From NCBI RefSeq assembly GCF_001043955.1, contig NZ_LABZ01000037.1, positions 1 through 64,000 of the forward strand: a DNA stretch of 64,000 nt, in the 5' to 3' direction. Positions 46,571 through 54,763 of the stretch are shown in pieces; position 1 is the first letter of the stretch; every line of letters begins with the position of its first letter. Both the position numbers and the translations under genes were made by a program. Source of the stretch: Methylobacterium tarhaniae (GTDB taxonomy: Bacteria; Pseudomonadota; Alphaproteobacteria; Rhizobiales; Beijerinckiaceae). Below the pieces are notes generated by a model. That model saw only the letters and a program-made list of their open reading frames with translations. It searched no databases and was not told where the DNA came from.

Positions 46571-47443
46571 TCAACCGGCCGCGGCGGGGGTCGGCAGCGG
46601 CGTGGCCTGCGGCATGCGCGGCTCGGGCCGGCCCTGTGCCTGCATCAGGGCGTCGGCCACCTCGGCGATCCGGCGCTCCAGGGCCGCGTTCTCGGCGGCG
46701 ATGCGCTCGGGAGGAGGGGGCGCACCATGCCGGGCTGCCTCCTGCAGCCGGGCGATCTCCGCCCGCGCCGCCTCGATCTCGGCGGCGTGGCGGACATTGA
46801 GGTCGGCGAGCGCGTCTTCGAGGACCTGGATCTGCTCGCGAGCGGCGCTGGCGACGCTCTCGCCCGCCTCGGCCACGCGGCCGCGGGCCGCCCGCGCCTG
46901 CTCCTCGGCGACGCCACGCGCCGCCTCGGCCTCGGCCCGGCCGCTCCGGCTCGCCTCGACCTCGCCGCGCAGGGCGGCAAGCTCGGCCAGAGCCCGCTGG
47001 TAGGGTCCCTCCAGCGCCCGCATCGCCTCCTCGGCCGCGGCCCGGGCGGTACGAGCCTCGGCCAGCTCGCCCTGAACCTGGGCGAGGCCGCCGCGGGCCT
47101 CGGCGAGGTCACGCTCGATCTCGGCGAGGCGGGCGTCCCGGCGCTCGATCTCCTGGGTGAGCGCCCCGATGCGCACGGCACGCCGGCCCATCTCCTCCAT
47201 CTCGGCCTGGCGGGTGGCCTGCGCCTCCTCGACCCGGCGCTCGAGCTGACGCTCGCGCACCGCGAACTCGGCCCGCAGATGGTCCTTCTCGGCGGTCAGC
47301 TCGACGATCGACATCGGGTAGAGCGCCTCGAGCCGGCGGCGCGTCAGGCGCTCGGCCCGGGCATTGAGCGCCGGCAGGATCAGAAGGGCGCACAAGCTGG
47401 CGGCGAGGAACCCCAGCGCCGCGAACATCAGGGACTCGATCAC
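46571..47443 (-). CDS. Membrane-anchored coiled-coil protein, hypothetical
   Basis: This is a 290-residue protein with one N-terminal membrane helix (residues about 5-25, MFAALGFLAASLCALLILPA). A long continuous coiled coil rich in Ala, Glu and Arg follows (about 40-260), with segments such as ERRDARLAEIERDLAEARGG. A Pro/Ala tail ends it. The start is taken as the GTG at 47443 (VIESLMFAALG). Such proteins are often scaffolds in envelope or division machinery, but no family with known function is recognised. Part of the similarity to other coiled coils would be compositional. Confidence 0.7.
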   Translation of the reverse strand: MIESLMFAALGFLAASLCALLILPALNARAERLTRRRLEALYPMSIVELTAEKDHLRAEFAVRERQLERRVEEAQATRQAEMEEMGRRAVRIGALTQEIERRDARLAEIERDLAEARGGLAQVQGELAEARTARAAAEEAMRALEGPYQRALAELAALRGEVEASRSGRAEAEAARGVAEEQARAARGRVAEAGESVASAAREQIQVLEDALADLNVRHAAEIEAARAEIARLQEAARHGAPPPPERIAAENAALERRIAEVADALMQAQGRPEPRMPQATPLPTPAAAG

Positions 47444-47603
47444 CCGGGCGATACTCTCTCGGCGGCCGGGCGGACGCTCCCGCACGGACGGTTGATACGG
47501 TCGGCATGCCCGCCCGGGCTGGGTATCCGGGCGCGGGCGGCGCGGCCGGACCCTGCCACGGGAATGCCGTCAGGACCAGCGCGGCCGCGCGGGGCCGGTT
47601 CCC

Positions 47604-48278
47604 TCAGAACGGGTTCCAGGTCGGCGAATCGGTGAACTTCAGGTAGCCGACATTGATCCCGACACGCGCGCCGACGCCGGCGCGGATCGGCACCACCACG
47701 ATGTTGTCGGCGGTGACCGCCGACATGCCGAAGCCGCCGACGACGTAGGCCGAGCCGTCCATGCCGACGAAGCGGTTATAGAGCGCGTCGACCCGCGGCA
47801 GGTTGTAGATCAGCATCATCGTGCGGGCGCCGTCGCCGCCGACGTCGAAGCCGAGGGACGGGCCCTGCCAGAAGACCTTGCGCTGGCCGGCGTTGCGGGT
47901 GAACAGCGTGCCCTCGCCGAAGCGCAGGCCGCCGAAGATGGCGCCGGAGGCCTCCTGGCCGAGGATGTAGCCGTTGGGCTCGCCCCATCGGCGCGTCGCC
48001 TCCTGCACCGTCAGGGCGAGGCCGCGCGACACCGAGCCGAAGAACTGGTGGCCCGAATCGACGATCTCCCGCGGCTGGAAGGTGCCCGGGTCGCCGGGCC
48101 CGCGCGCTTGCGCCGCGGCAGGGCCGGAGAGGGCGGCGAGCCCCAGGGGTGCGGCGAGCGCCAAGGGTGCGGCGGCCAGAATGGCCGCGAGGGCGCGCCG
48201 GCGCGACACTCCGGAGGCCTGCCGAGCCGAGGAGGCGGAGGTCCGCTGAGCCGCGGAGGCGGAGGAGGCTGACAGCAT
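47604..48278 (-). CDS. eipA: EipA/DUF1134 envelope integrity protein
   Basis: This is a 224-residue exported protein with a Tat-like or long Sec signal (SRRRALAAILAAAPLALAAP, cleavage near AAAQAR). The mature domain, GHQFFGSVSRGLALTVQEAT through RVGINVGYLKF, matches DUF1134, named EipA in Brucella, where it supports envelope integrity and is CtrA-regulated. A CtrA-like box (48385-48399) lies about 107 bp upstream. The start is the ATG at 48278. The protein runs to the usual family end (TDSPTWNPF). Confidence 0.87.
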   Translation of the reverse strand: MLSASSASAAQRTSASSARQASGVSRRRALAAILAAAPLALAAPLGLAALSGPAAAQARGPGDPGTFQPREIVDSGHQFFGSVSRGLALTVQEATRRWGEPNGYILGQEASGAIFGGLRFGEGTLFTRNAGQRKVFWQGPSLGFDVGGDGARTMMLIYNLPRVDALYNRFVGMDGSAYVVGGFGMSAVTADNIVVVPIRAGVGARVGINVGYLKFTDSPTWNPF

Positions 48279-48380
48279 TCGTTAGGCGTCCCGGCTTAAG
48301 GAGGTCGTGGCCGGCTCTCCCCGGCCCGGACCGGGGGAGCCGGCGCGGACGGGCGGCGGGATGCCACAGATGCTGCGGAT

Positions 48381-48866
48381 ATGGGTAAGATCTGGTTAAC
48401 GCGGCGCGGCGCGCTGTCGCTCCTGCCCGCGGCGATGGTCCGGCCGGCCCGCGGCGAGACGCCGCTCGGGGTGCCGGAGCTCTACGCCGCCGATCCCCTG
48501 ACCGGGCTCGCGCTGCGCGGCTTCGACCCGGTCTCCTACCGGCTCGGACCCGCGCCGCTGCCCGGCTCGGGCGAGCACGAATTCACCTGGTCGGGCCTAG
48601 TCTGGCGCTTCACCGGGGCGGCCAATCGCGGCGCCTTCGCGCGGGCGCCGGAGGCCTATGCTCCACGCCTCGGCGGCTACGACCCGGAGGGCGTCGCCGC
48701 CGGCCGCCTCGTCGAGGCCGATCCCCTGGTGACGGCGCTGCGCGACGACGGCCGGCTCTACCTGTTCCGCGACCCGGAGCGCCGCGCGCAGGCAGGAACC
48801 GCGCTGATCGACGCCGCCGAGGCGCGCTGGCCGCAGCTCAAGGGCATCGCGGCGATCGGCGGCTGA
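48381..48866 (+). CDS. YHS domain-containing exported protein
   Basis: This is a 161-residue protein. It has a twin-arginine-like or lipoprotein-like N-terminus (KIWLTRRGALSLLPAAMV), then a YHS-type metal-binding fold: LALRGFDPVSYRLGPAPLPG, HEFTWSGLVWRFTGAANRGA and APRLGGYDPEGVAAGRLVEA. These match exported YHS proteins found widely in alphaproteobacteria. The metal or partner is unknown. The first codons overlap a CtrA-like site, so the true start may lie slightly downstream. It is divergent from eipA and ends 6 bp before the cysQ stop. Confidence 0.8.
   Translation: MGKIWLTRRGALSLLPAAMVRPARGETPLGVPELYAADPLTGLALRGFDPVSYRLGPAPLPGSGEHEFTWSGLVWRFTGAANRGAFARAPEAYAPRLGGYDPEGVAAGRLVEADPLVTALRDDGRLYLFRDPERRAQAGTALIDAAEARWPQLKGIAAIGG
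48385..48399. promoter_or_regulatory. Near-perfect CtrA box between eipA and YHS gene
   Basis: GTAA-GATCTGG-TTAA differs from TTAA-N7-TTAA at one base. It lies about 107 bp upstream of eipA, whose Brucella homologue is CtrA-regulated, and inside the first codons of the YHS gene as called. Confidence 0.4.
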
Positions 48867-48872
48867 TCCCGC

Positions 48873-49724
48873 TCAGGCCCGGGCCGGGCTCGCCTGCGGC
48901 AGTACGGCGCGGCGGGCCTGGGACGGGTCGCCGAAGGCCGCGAAGGGGCCGTTGCGGTAATGGCCGGGCCGGCGGCCGTAGCCGAAGGGCCGGCCGTCGG
49001 GACCGACGAGGCAGCCGCCGGCCTGGGTGAGGATGTGGTCGCCGGCGGCCGTGTCCCACTCCATCGTCGGGCCGCAGCGGACGTAGACATCGCCCTCGCC
49101 GCAGGCGATCAGCCCGAACTTGAGCGCCGAGGACACCCCGCGCCTGCGCCCGATGGGCAGGCCCGCCAGGCAGGCCTCGTCCGCCGCCTCGCCGTGGCTG
49201 CGGCTGACCAGGGCCGTCATTCCCTCCGGCGGGACGGGCCGCGCCGCGACCCTCCCGAAGGCGCCCGGCTGTCCCTCGACGATCGGCGCCTCCACGGCAT
49301 GCATGCCGGCGGCCCAGACGCGGCCGAGGGCGGGCGCGGCGAGCGCCGCCGCGACCGGCCGCTCGCCGGCGACCAGCGCGATGTTGACCGAGTACTCGCC
49401 GGTGCCCTTGAGGAAGTCCTTGGTTCCGTCGAGGGGGTCGACCAGGAAGAAGAGGGGGCCCGGGGCGGCCTCGGCCGCGGTCTCCTCGGCGATCACCGGG
49501 ATGCCGGGCCAGGCCTGCGCGAGGTCGGCGACGATCTGCGCCTCGGCGGCGAGATCGGCCTGGCTCGTCGGCGACCCGTCGGCCTTGAGGTGGTGGCGGC
49601 AGCCGCCGAGCTCGAAGCGGCGCAGGATCACGCCCGCGGACGCGGCGATCTCGGCGAGCCGGAGCGCGATGGCGTCGCGCTCGGGCGGCGTGGGCACGGT
49701 ATCGGGTGCCAGGATCGGTGTCAT
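48873..49724 (-). CDS. cysQ: 3'(2'),5'-bisphosphate nucleotidase CysQ
   Basis: CysQ removes the 3' phosphate of PAP, a by-product of sulfate assimilation. The 283-residue protein is an inositol-monophosphatase-fold enzyme. It has metal-binding motifs VIAEETA and FFLVDPLDGTKDFLKGTGEY, with the substrate site GPTMEWDTAAGDHILTQAGG near the C-terminus. SALKFGLIACGEGDVYVR is also conserved in CysQ. The start is the ATG at 49724. It is divergent from chpT over 200 bp. Confidence 0.92.
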   Translation of the reverse strand: MTPILAPDTVPTPPERDAIALRLAEIAASAGVILRRFELGGCRHHLKADGSPTSQADLAAEAQIVADLAQAWPGIPVIAEETAAEAAPGPLFFLVDPLDGTKDFLKGTGEYSVNIALVAGERPVAAALAAPALGRVWAAGMHAVEAPIVEGQPGAFGRVAARPVPPEGMTALVSRSHGEAADEACLAGLPIGRRRGVSSALKFGLIACGEGDVYVRCGPTMEWDTAAGDHILTQAGGCLVGPDGRPFGYGRRPGHYRNGPFAAFGDPSQARRAVLPQASPARA

Positions 49725-49924
49725 GACTCCGTCATGCCCGGCGCGACCGGGTTTGTCGATCGGGTGGAGTGCCTTGCCGTTGCGGCAGCCTTCCCCGGCC
49801 TCGACCGCAGCGGGCCGCCGACACGCGCGATCGCCTTTTCAAACCGGCGCGCGGCAGCTATCCGTGCCGGCAAACCGTGGCGGGAGCCGCCGCGACTCTT
49901 CCTTCGGCCCCGCGGAGCGCACCC

Positions 49925-50608
49925 ATGACCACCGTCACCCTCGACGCCCTCGACCTCTCGGCGCTGCTCTGCTCGCGGGTCTGCCACGACGTCATCAGCC
50001 CGGTCGGTGCCATCGTGAACGGCCTCGAGGTGCTCGAGGACGAGGACAGCGCCGAGATGCGCGACTTCGCCCTCGACCTGATCCGCAAGAGCGCCAGGCA
50101 AGCCTCGGCCCGGCTGCAATTCGCCCGCATCGCCTTCGGGGCGGCGGGCTCGGCCGGAGCCAGCATCGACCTCGCCGATGCCGAGAACGTCGCCCGCGGC
50201 ATGTTCGGCGACGACAAGACCCAGCTGACCTGGAGCGCACCGCGGGCGCTGTTTCCCAAGAACAAGGTCAAGCTGCTCCTGAACCTGGTGGTCATCGCCG
50301 TGACGGCGATCCCCCGCGGCGGCGTGATCGACGTCGCGGTCACCGGCGAGGCCGAGGCGCCGGTCTTCGTCCTCACCGCCAAGGGCGCCTATGCGCGCAT
50401 CCCGCCCCATGTCGAGAAGCTGATCGCCGGCACGCCGGACAGCGGCACGGTCGACGCCCACGCGATCCAGCCGTTCTATGCCGGCCTGGTCGCCCGGGCC
50501 GCCGAGATGGGCGTGACATTCTCGATCGAGGGCGACACCGTCACGATTCGGGCCGAGCCGGCCGCCGCCGGCCGGGAGCAGGACGTGGCAGGCGATCACG
50601 GCATTTAG
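49925..50608 (+). CDS. chpT: Histidine phosphotransferase ChpT
   Basis: ChpT relays phosphate from the kinase CckA to CtrA (and CpdR), controlling the cell cycle and motility. The 227-residue protein carries the phospho-acceptor His21 in SRVCHDVISPVGAIVNGLE, then DSAEMRDFALDLIRKSARQA, and a degenerate HATPase-like domain that does not bind ATP. Its position five genes before ctrA, with the chemotaxis genes between, strengthens the call. The start is the ATG at 49925. A CGAAACTCCCG/CGGGAGTTTCG inverted repeat follows the stop. Confidence 0.92.
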   Translation: MTTVTLDALDLSALLCSRVCHDVISPVGAIVNGLEVLEDEDSAEMRDFALDLIRKSARQASARLQFARIAFGAAGSAGASIDLADAENVARGMFGDDKTQLTWSAPRALFPKNKVKLLLNLVVIAVTAIPRGGVIDVAVTGEAEAPVFVLTAKGAYARIPPHVEKLIAGTPDSGTVDAHAIQPFYAGLVARAAEMGVTFSIEGDTVTIRAEPAAAGREQDVAGDHGI

Positions 50609-50617
50609 TGCACCTCA

Positions 50618-50676
50618 CGAAACTCCCGCTGCGCCGACGCGGCCAGAGCGAGCCACGACAGCGATCGGGAGTTTCG
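50618..50676. other. Long-spaced perfect inverted repeat after chpT
   Basis: CGAAACTCCCG (50618-50628) and CGGGAGTTTCG (50666-50676) are perfect 11-bp arms separated by 37 bases, 10 bp after the chpT stop. It may be a terminator-like fold or a repeat element. The remaining gap to cheA (50677-50870) shows no gene. Confidence 0.55.
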
Positions 50677-50870
50677 CGAGAGACACTTAACCCTGCGGCA
50701 CGGCCCCGGGGCGGACCGGATCGTCCGCCTCAGCCCGCGGTTTTTCCAGGGGCCGGGCACATTATGACCAGGCTAACCCGAGTGTGAGGATTTCCGGCAA
50801 CGGATCATAAAGGCTCCCATGGCAGCCTGACTCTGCGCAGAGATCCTGCGTGGATCGACGAGTGGCTGCG

Positions 50871-53639
50871 ATGGACGATTTGTTGCGTGAGTTCCTGACA
50901 GAGACCGGCGAGCACCTGGACACTGTCGACCTCGAGCTCGTCCGGTTCGAGCAGGATCCGAACAACCAGACGATCCTGCGGAATATCTTCCGGCTGGTTC
51001 ACACCATCAAGGGAACCTGCGGGTTCCTCGGCCTGCCGCGCCTGGAGGCGCTGGCGCACGCCGCCGAGACCCTGATGGGCAAGTTCCGCGACGGCATGCC
51101 GGTGACGAGCCCCGCCGTCAGCCTGATCCTGCAGACCCTCGACCGGATCAAGCTGATCGTGGCCGAGCTGGAGCGCACCGCCGCCGAGCCGGCCGGGATC
51201 GACGACGATCTGATCGGCGCCCTCGACCGCATGTCCGAGGAGCCGGTGGCGGCACCCGAGCCCGTCGCCGCGCCGGCGCCCGCCGCGGCCCCGATGACCG
51301 CCGGCAGTCTGGTGCTGCAGGTGCTCGAGCGGGCGCTGAAGCCCGGCGAGGTCTCCCTCGACGACCTCGAGCGGGCCTTCCGCGACACTCCCGGCCCCGA
51401 AGCCGAATTCGAGATGCCGGGCGCAATGCCGGCGGCCGAGCCTGTGCCGGTGCGCCAAGAGCCGGTGCGCCAAGAGCCGGCACGTCAGGAGCCGGTGCGT
51501 CAGGAGCCCGTCCGCCAGGAGGCGGCCCCGGTCGAGGCGCGCCGGGCCGAGCAGCCCGCCGCCGAGGCCGAGGGCACGCCGGTCAGCAAGGCGCAGACGA
51601 TCCGGGTGAACGTCGACACCCTCGAGCACCTGATGACGATGGTCTCGGAGCTGGTGCTGACCCGCAACCAGCTCCTCGAGATCGCCCGCCGGCACGAGGA
51701 CGGCAACTACAAGGTGCCGCTGCAGCGCCTCTCCCACGTCACCGCCGAGTTGCAGGAAGGGGTGATGAAGACCCGCATGCAGCCGATCGGCTCGGCCTGG
51801 CAGAAGCTGCCGCGGGTGGTGCGCGACCTCTCGTCGGAACTCGGCAAGAAGATCGACCTGGTGATGCAGGGCGCCGAGACCGAGCTGGACCGCCAGGTCC
51901 TCGAGGTCATCAAGGACCCGCTCACCCACATGGTGCGCAACTCGGCCGATCACGGCATCGAGGCGGGCGCGGACCGCAAGGCCGCCGGCAAGCCGGAGAA
52001 GGGGACGATCCGCCTCAACGCCTTCCACGAGGGCGGCACGATCACGATCGAGATCGCCGACGACGGCAAGGGCCTCGACCTGCAGGCGATCCGCCGCAAG
52101 GCGGTCGAGCGCGGCGTCGCCACGGAGGCCGAGGTCGAGCGGATGACCGACGCCCAGGTGGCGAAGTTCATCTTCCACGCCGGCTTCTCCACCGCCAAGG
52201 CGGTCACCTCGGTCTCTGGCCGCGGCGTCGGCATGGACGTGGTGAAGACCAATATCGAGCTGATCGGCGGCACGATCGACATCCAGACCCAGCTCGGCCG
52301 CGGCACCACCTTCACGATCAAGATCCCGCTGACGCTCGCGATCGTCGCGGCGCTGATCGTCTCGGCCCGCGAGCACCGCTTCGCGATCCCGCAGGTCTCG
52401 GTCCTCGAACTGGTGCGGGTGCAGCCCGGCACCGACCACGCCGTCGAGCGCATCAACGGCTCGCCGGTCCTGCGCCTGCGCGACCGCCTGCTGCCGATCG
52501 TGCCGGTGGCGGCGATGCTCGGCCTCGACGCGCCGGACGCCCCGGCCTCGAGCGACGAGGGCTTCGTCGTGGTGAGCCAGGTCGGGCGCCAGCGCTTCGG
52601 CATCCTGGTCGACGGCGTCTTCCACACGGAGGAGATCGTCGTGAAGCCGATGTCCTCGAAGCTGCGGCACATCCCGCTCTTCTCGGGCAACACCATCCTG
52701 GGCGACGGGGCGGTGGTGCTGATCATCGACCCGAACGGCGTCGCCCGGATGGTCGGCTCCGGCACGGCGAGCGGCCAGCCCGGCGAGGTCGAGGCCGAGG
52801 CGGAGAGCGAGGAGAACGGTGCCGACCAGGCGGTGACGCTCCTGGTGTTCAAGGGCGGCGGCGATTCGCTCAAGGCGGTTCCCCTCTCGCTGGTCACGCG
52901 CCTGGAGGAGATCGACGCGGCGAAGATCGAGTGGGTCGGCGGGCGCCCGCTGATCCAGTACCGCGGCAGGCTGATGCCGCTCGTGCCGGCCGACCCCGCC
53001 CAGGCGATGAAGCGCGAGGGCGCCCAGGCCCTGGTGGTGTTCTCGGACGGCGAGCGCTCGATGGGTCTCGTGGTCGACGAGATCGTCGACATCGTCGACG
53101 AGGTGCTGGACGTCGAGCTGGTGACCGAGCGCTCCGACCTGATCGGCTCGGCGGTGGTGCGCAACCGGGCGACCGAGATCGTCAACATCGCCCATTACCT
53201 GCCGCTCGCCCACGACGATTGGGGCCAGACGACGCACCGCGCGGTGCCGAAGGCGCCGAGCCTGCTCCTCGTCGACGACTCGGCCTTCTTCCGCGAGATG
53301 CTCACCCCGGTGCTGAAGGCGGCGGGCTTCCGCGTCACCCAGGCCGGCGATGCGGAGGAGGCCCTGCGCCATCTCGGCGGCGAGGCCCGCTTCGACCTCG
53401 TGGTCTGTGACCTCGAGATGCCGGGCCGCTCGGGGTTCGACCTGATCGAGGCGATGCGCAAGGTCGGCGGACGGCTCGCCACGATGCCGGTGGTGGCGCT
53501 CGCCGGCACGATGGCGCCGGACTCGCTCGCCCGCGCCCGGGCGCTCGGCGTCGCCGATTGCGTGGCGAAGTTCGACCGCTCCGGCCTGGTGGCGGCCGTG
53601 AACGAGATCACCAGCGCCCCCCTCGACGCGGCGGCCTGA
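50871..53639 (+). CDS. cheA: Chemotaxis histidine kinase CheA with C-terminal receiver domain
   Basis: This is a 922-residue CheA. Domains in order: Hpt with His44 in FRLVHTIKGTCGFLG; a proline-rich linker including five tandem RQEP units near residues 194-218; dimer and HATPase domains with HMVRNSADHGIEAG and SGRGVGMDVVKTNIE; CheW-like regions; and a C-terminal receiver with phospho-acceptor Asp in VVCDLEMPGRSGFD. The receiver makes it a hybrid CheA, as in several alphaproteobacteria. The start is the ATG at 50871; a GTG at 50850 is possible. It heads cheA-cheW-cheY-cheB-cheR. Confidence 0.95.
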   Translation: MDDLLREFLTETGEHLDTVDLELVRFEQDPNNQTILRNIFRLVHTIKGTCGFLGLPRLEALAHAAETLMGKFRDGMPVTSPAVSLILQTLDRIKLIVAELERTAAEPAGIDDDLIGALDRMSEEPVAAPEPVAAPAPAAAPMTAGSLVLQVLERALKPGEVSLDDLERAFRDTPGPEAEFEMPGAMPAAEPVPVRQEPVRQEPARQEPVRQEPVRQEAAPVEARRAEQPAAEAEGTPVSKAQTIRVNVDTLEHLMTMVSELVLTRNQLLEIARRHEDGNYKVPLQRLSHVTAELQEGVMKTRMQPIGSAWQKLPRVVRDLSSELGKKIDLVMQGAETELDRQVLEVIKDPLTHMVRNSADHGIEAGADRKAAGKPEKGTIRLNAFHEGGTITIEIADDGKGLDLQAIRRKAVERGVATEAEVERMTDAQVAKFIFHAGFSTAKAVTSVSGRGVGMDVVKTNIELIGGTIDIQTQLGRGTTFTIKIPLTLAIVAALIVSAREHRFAIPQVSVLELVRVQPGTDHAVERINGSPVLRLRDRLLPIVPVAAMLGLDAPDAPASSDEGFVVVSQVGRQRFGILVDGVFHTEEIVVKPMSSKLRHIPLFSGNTILGDGAVVLIIDPNGVARMVGSGTASGQPGEVEAEAESEENGADQAVTLLVFKGGGDSLKAVPLSLVTRLEEIDAAKIEWVGGRPLIQYRGRLMPLVPADPAQAMKREGAQALVVFSDGERSMGLVVDEIVDIVDEVLDVELVTERSDLIGSAVVRNRATEIVNIAHYLPLAHDDWGQTTHRAVPKAPSLLLVDDSAFFREMLTPVLKAAGFRVTQAGDAEEALRHLGGEARFDLVVCDLEMPGRSGFDLIEAMRKVGGRLATMPVVALAGTMAPDSLARARALGVADCVAKFDRSGLVAAVNEITSAPLDAAA
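51450..51524 (+). repeat. 15-bp coding tandem repeat in cheA linker
   Basis: There are five units of GTGCGCCAAGAGCCG. The first two are identical and the next three diverge (GCACGTCAGGAGCCG, GTGCGTCAGGAGCCC, GTCCGCCAGGAGGCG). Each encodes (V/A)RQEP or similar. The length is in frame, so copy-number change would only lengthen the linker. Confidence 0.9.
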
Positions 53640-53724
53640 GCCGAGCCGCCAAGGCCCCGGGCGCTTCGGCGTCCGGAGCCGGACAACCGCCCGTCACGCC
53701 CTCACACGTCTTCGAGTCCCGCCC

Positions 53725-54225
53725 ATGATGGCCGCCAACACCAACACCGCCGGCACCTCTGCGCCGTCCACCGGCGAGACCACCGACTACGTGACCGTGC
53801 TCCTCGGCGACGAGCTGTTCGGCCTGCCGATCGACCGCGTGCACGACGTCTTCATCGCCACCAACCTGACCGACGTCCCGCTGGCGCCGCCGGAGATCAA
53901 GGGCCTGCTCAACCTGCGCGGCCGGGTGGTCACGGCGCTGTGCCTGCGCCGCCGCCTCGGCCTGCCCGACCGCACCGGCGACGGCCGCAACATGGCGGTG
54001 GGCCTGGAGCATGGCGGCGAGGCCTACGGGCTGCTCGTCGACCAGGTCGGCGAGGTGATGAAGCTCGCGACCGACACCTACGAGCCGAACCCGGTCCACC
54101 TCGACAATCGCTGGCGGGCGGTCTCGCGCGGGGTGCACCGCCTCGACGGCCGCCTGCTGATCATCCTCGACGTCGAGGCGGTCCTCGCCTTCGGCGACGA
54201 GCGCCAAGCGGCCAGCGCGGCGTGA
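53725..54225 (+). CDS. cheW: Chemotaxis adaptor CheW
   Basis: CheW couples receptors to CheA. The 166-residue protein has a short polar N-terminus (residues 1-20, Thr-rich) and then the CheW fold: VTVLLGDELFGLPIDRVHDV, PPEIKGLLNLRGRVVTAL, and GLLVDQVGEVMKL. It ends with RLDGRLLIILDVEAVL. The start is the ATG at 53725. It lies 85 bp after cheA and 16 bp before cheY, within the che operon. Confidence 0.94.
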   Translation: MMAANTNTAGTSAPSTGETTDYVTVLLGDELFGLPIDRVHDVFIATNLTDVPLAPPEIKGLLNLRGRVVTALCLRRRLGLPDRTGDGRNMAVGLEHGGEAYGLLVDQVGEVMKLATDTYEPNPVHLDNRWRAVSRGVHRLDGRLLIILDVEAVLAFGDERQAASAA

Positions 54226-54241
54226 GCCTAAGGACCGCTGG

Positions 54242-54607
54242 ATGAGAACCTTCCTGATCGTCGACGACTCGGCGGTGATCCGCAAGGTGGCCCGCCGGAT
54301 CATCGAGGGCCTCGGCTTCCGGGTGGCGGAGGCCGAGGACGGCCGCCAGGCGGTCGAGCAGTGCCGGTCGGCGATGCCGGACGCCATCCTGCTCGACTGG
54401 AACATGCCCCACATGGACGGCTACGACTTCCTGCGGGCCCTGCGGCGGCTACCGGAGGGCAGCCATCCCAAGGTGCTGTTCTGCACCATCGAGAACGACG
54501 TCGCGTCGATCGCCCGGGCCCTGCATGCCGGCGCCGACGAGTACATCATGAAGCCCTTCGACAAGGACATCATGACCGCCAAGCTGCAGGCGGTCGGTCT
54601 CGCCTGA
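54242..54607 (+). CDS. cheY: Chemotaxis response regulator CheY
   Basis: This is a 121-residue single-domain receiver. The acidic pair is DD8-9 (FLIVDDSAVIRK), the phospho-acceptor is Asp52 in ILLDWNMPHMDG, and the conserved Lys is in IMKPFDKD near the end. It would carry the signal from CheA to the flagellar motor. The stop codon falls at the start of a 28-bp tandem repeat. Confidence 0.93.
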   Translation: MRTFLIVDDSAVIRKVARRIIEGLGFRVAEAEDGRQAVEQCRSAMPDAILLDWNMPHMDGYDFLRALRRLPEGSHPKVLFCTIENDVASIARALHAGADEYIMKPFDKDIMTAKLQAVGLA

Positions 54608-54686
54608 GACCGACCGCGCCGTCGACCTCGCCTGAGGCCGACGGCACCGTGGGCCTCGCCCGAGGTCCGCCGCGCCATCGATCCGA
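54603..54686 (+). repeat. 28-bp degenerate tandem repeat between cheY and cheB
   Basis: There are three units with exact 28-bp period, beginning CCTGAGACCG (54603), CCTGAGGCCG (54631) and CCCGAGGTCC (54659). The first overlaps the cheY stop codon. No gene lies in this gap. Confidence 0.7.
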
Positions 54687-54763
54687 CGCCCCGAGACGTC
54701 CCGGCTTTGTACCGGGGCCCGATTCCCCTGGCCCGCCCCGCGGCGCGCCGACCGAGATACGCC

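Noticed and set aside
50805-53372. An 855-codon open frame antisense to cheA
   Set aside because: Composition is repetitive and rich in His, Arg and Leu, with no domain. It mirrors the cheA coding strand.
54600-54640. The segment after cheY as a fifth copy of the stop-linked repeat
   Set aside because: Only the first about 14 bases (GCCTGAGACCGAC) resemble copy B. The diagnostic ACGACCTTTGG and AATTCGAGATGA blocks are absent.
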